Assembly: GCA_934140285.1 (NCBI GenBank) | Contig: CAKPBI010000009.1 | Location: 1 to 64,000, forward strand | Reading direction: 5' to 3' | Origin: an uncultured Bacilli bacterium | GTDB taxonomy: Bacteria; Bacillota_I; Bacilli_A; ML615J-28; CAG-313 | Length of the DNA: 64,000 nt | In this document: one piece after another, positions 62,044 through 64,000 of the stretch | How positions within the stretch are numbered: the stretch's first letter is position 1 | Layout of the letters: each line of letters starts with the position of its first letter | Notes under the pieces: generated by a model | What the model saw: the letters and a program-made list of their open reading frames with translations, nothing else | The model's database searches: none | Told to the model about the DNA's origin: nothing | Translations under genes and position numbers: made by a program

Positions 62044-64000
62044 CTTTTCCTAATAAACAACTTGCTACATATGTTGCTATAGTTGTACCCCAAATTATTA
62101 GTACACTTTTTGTAAAGTTTTGCGAAATAGACTTAGCAAGAGAATTTGCTACTCTACCTCCCCATAAATTCATTACTTTTTGGTAGCCTGTACCTGTTCC
62201 ATATTTATTAAATGCGCTTAAGATTGCTTTAACACCAGTTCTACCTGTATCATCAAGATTGCTACCAATTGACTTAAAGTGTTGAGCACCTCTTCCACTA
62301 GCTAAACCACCTAATGCACCCAATCCCGTTGCAATTAATGCACCTGACCAGCTGAAATCATTGTGAAATATTGTTGAATCCAATGTATATTGTGCCAACC
62401 CCATTCCAGCTCCTGCCACAATAGAACCTACTAACCCAATTCCAGTATAAGCTAAAGCTGTTGAAGCCACTGCAAACATTCCATCGACACCAGCTTGAAG
62501 CCAGTTTACATTGCCATATTGAACATACTGACTAATAGCACTTGCAGTAGTTCCAATGACAAATGATGCTATTAATCCTACAATTAGCGATATAGTAATA
62601 TGTCCACTTGGATCACTGTAATTTATTGGATCATTCATACAATATGCATATAGATTTAATCCATATACCTTATCTGGTTCTAGATAATCTATTGTATCTT
62701 TTGTGATGAATCTTCCCCATTCACTATTGTAACATCTTGTTTTTAAGAGGTATAAGCCAGTTTCTTTATCTATTTGGTATCCTCTATATCTTATGCTACT
62801 TCTTTCACCTATTCTACTTAGTGGAATACCATTTCTTTCTTCATTTTTGATGGTGGTTTCTCCATAGGCAGTGTAGTTATATGTACATATTTTGTATTCT
62901 TTATCATAGATTGATATTACATCACCAAAAATATTATGATATAGATGGTATATTTTATCATTGTTTCTTATTCCAACTAGTCCAGATTCTGCGTAAATAT
63001 AATCTAGAACTTCTCTTTCATTATTTTCAAGGATTTCTTCTCTGATTAGTTTTTGACCATCATAATAGAAGTTGCAAGTTCTAACGAGGGTTAGTGATGA
63101 AGTTCCTTCATATACTTCTTCTTTAATGAGGTTACCTAGAGGATCATAACTATATTCAATTACTTTTTCTAATTCTTCATTTTGATAGATGGTTATTTTT
63201 TTGATTAGTGATTGTTTGTAATATTCAACATTATATTCTTTGTTATCTTTATAATATTTGATTACTCTTCCAAGGATATCATAAGTTATTGATTTATTAT
63301 CATATGATAGTAGTTTATCTTTATCATTTGGATCATAAGTATAATTGATAGTTTTGGTAGTTGTACCATTATTAATTATTTTACTTAAGATGTTATTTGA
63401 TTCATCATATGTGTAGTTGATTTCTTTTATTAGAGAATTTATAAGCTCGTTTTTTTCCTTAGTTAGTCGATTTGAATCATCATATGTGTAAGTAGTTATA
63501 TCAGCTAAGTTAAATACTTTTTTACTTAATAAGCCTTTGTTATTATATGTATAGTTAAAACCAATATCGTCGGCTTTTTTTCCATTTGATTTGAAAACTT
63601 GGTATTCTTCCCCACTTATATAGTTGGATAAGATTGTCTTATTTTTAGTATAATACTTATAAGTTAGTTTAGCTAGATGGTTGTGTTCAATGTTTGTTGG
63701 AGCATTATCAGTTATATAGGTTGCGTTTAGTTGAACTTCTCGATACTCTCCATCAAATGGTTTTACAATTTCTTGATATCTAAAATCGTCGTGACTTGTT
63801 TCACTTAGTCTTGGATAATTTAGAGTTGTTACTATCAGTGATCCTATATCAGTAGTTGAAGACTCACATACTTCTCTTACCTTACTAAAAGTATCAAATT
63901 TATTAGTTGATGGATCCTTTTTTACATATTCAACCATATTTATATTATAGATATTTTTATCTTCTGGGTTATCCACAACAACAAAGTTTTTTCTTGTTAT
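62027..64000 (-). CDS. RHS-repeat protein, C-terminal part (runs off the window)
   Basis: The frame is open to the window edge, so the start is missing; a GTG at 63976 is not the true start. About 657 codons are seen. RHS/YD repeats (NITYTYDPNDK-like, SYDPLGNLIKEEVYE) fill the first 430 residues. The core end follows with RYRGYQIDKETGLYLLKTRC, GRFITKDTIDY and NLYAYCMNDPINYSDPSG, the conserved border of RHS proteins. After it comes a variable tail of about 190 residues with hydrophobic stretches (ISLIVGLIASFVIG, SVLIIWGTTIATYVASCLL). The tail is the usual toxin position. Type of toxin not recognised. Confidence 0.9.
   Translation of the reverse strand: MTRKNFVVVDNPEDKNIYNINMVEYVKKDPSTNKFDTFSKVREVCESSTTDIGSLIVTTLNYPRLSETSHDDFRYQEIVKPFDGEYREVQLNATYITDNAPTNIEHNHLAKLTYKYYTKNKTILSNYISGEEYQVFKSNGKKADDIGFNYTYNNKGLLSKKVFNLADITTYTYDDSNRLTKEKNELINSLIKEINYTYDESNNILSKIINNGTTTKTINYTYDPNDKDKLLSYDNKSITYDILGRVIKYYKDNKEYNVEYYKQSLIKKITIYQNEELEKVIEYSYDPLGNLIKEEVYEGTSSLTLVRTCNFYYDGQKLIREEILENNEREVLDYIYAESGLVGIRNNDKIYHLYHNIFGDVISIYDKEYKICTYNYTAYGETTIKNEERNGIPLSRIGERSSIRYRGYQIDKETGLYLLKTRCYNSEWGRFITKDTIDYLEPDKVYGLNLYAYCMNDPINYSDPSGHITISLIVGLIASFVIGTTASAISQYVQYGNVNWLQAGVDGMFAVASTALAYTGIGLVGSIVAGAGMGLAQYTLDSTIFHNDFSWSGALIATGLGALGGLASGRGAQHFKSIGSNLDDTGRTGVKAILSAFNKYGTGTGYQKVMNLWGGRVANSLAKSISQNFTKSVLIIWGTTIATYVASCLLGKVDWKF

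Noticed and set aside
1..64000. Mycoplasma-type genetic code (TGA as Trp)
   Set aside because: Several genes end in TGA at the expected place and conserved Trp residues are TGG.

Overview
The window is AT-rich DNA from a low-GC, Firmicutes-type bacterium. TGA acts as a stop (for example at the end of the 50817 gene) and Trp is TGG, so this is not the Mycoplasma code. An apt-rel-dtd run, SpoIIIAH and SpoVB homologues, a PPi-type phosphofructokinase, many small lipoproteins and -35/-10 boxes of TTGACT/TATAAT type suit an uncultured Bacilli lineage near the Acholeplasma/Erysipelotrichales side. That placement is inference.

Positions 1-29,650 form a defence and mobile island, almost all on the minus strand. 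It opens with a type I restriction system (hsdR-hsdM-hsdS, 629-6287). The hsdS faces a second, convergent hsdS half-gene, with 17-bp inverted repeats placed so that inversion would swap the second target-recognition domain in frame. Next is an operon of controller protein, C5-methyltransferase, DUF3883/PD-(D/E)XK protein and zinc-hook ATPase (6501-10882) with a C-box-like operator. Then comes a cargo region (about 10.96-15.07 kb) with a GIY-YIG nuclease, a DUF6150-like protein, a serine recombinase beside a 140-bp segment bounded by 15-bp inverted repeats, an RNase III-fold protein and SatD. This region is marked by about 40-bp direct repeats and about 49-bp inverted repeats. A giant InlB-type repeat lipoprotein, a GNAT, a Fic protein with paired operators and an ISL3-type transposase remnant follow. 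The island ends with a second type I system (22,467-29,632) whose HsdS carries two identical recognition domains from a 518-bp direct duplication.

Positions 29,910-60,522 look like chromosomal core. They hold tRNA-Lys(CTT), PPi-PFK, an Ig/C39 lipoprotein, tRNA-Cys, a yybP-ykoY (Mn2+) riboswitch with its P-type ATPase, an endonuclease I lipoprotein, a pseudouridine synthase, SpoIIIAH, a degenerate GGDEF/EAL-like protein, dtd-rel-apt, a SpoVB-type flippase, nadC-pncB-nicotinamidase, a THI5/SsuA-type ABC importer, a phosphatase, a CtpE-like P-type ATPase and a PuuD-like hydrolase. Small hypothetical genes at 37-38.3 kb may be toxin-immunity remnants.

Positions 60,523-64,000 hold an internally deleted 487-bp ISL3-type element with terminal inverted repeats and an 8-bp target duplication, sitting in the loop of a hairpin. 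The C-terminal part of an RHS protein follows (running off the window), with a set of small membrane proteins behind it; one is broken or switched at an A8 run.

The strongest candidates for something new are the recombining hsdS locus, the C-M-DUF3883-ATPase operon, the repeat-bounded cargo with its possible invertible promoter, and the RHS-associated small membrane genes.
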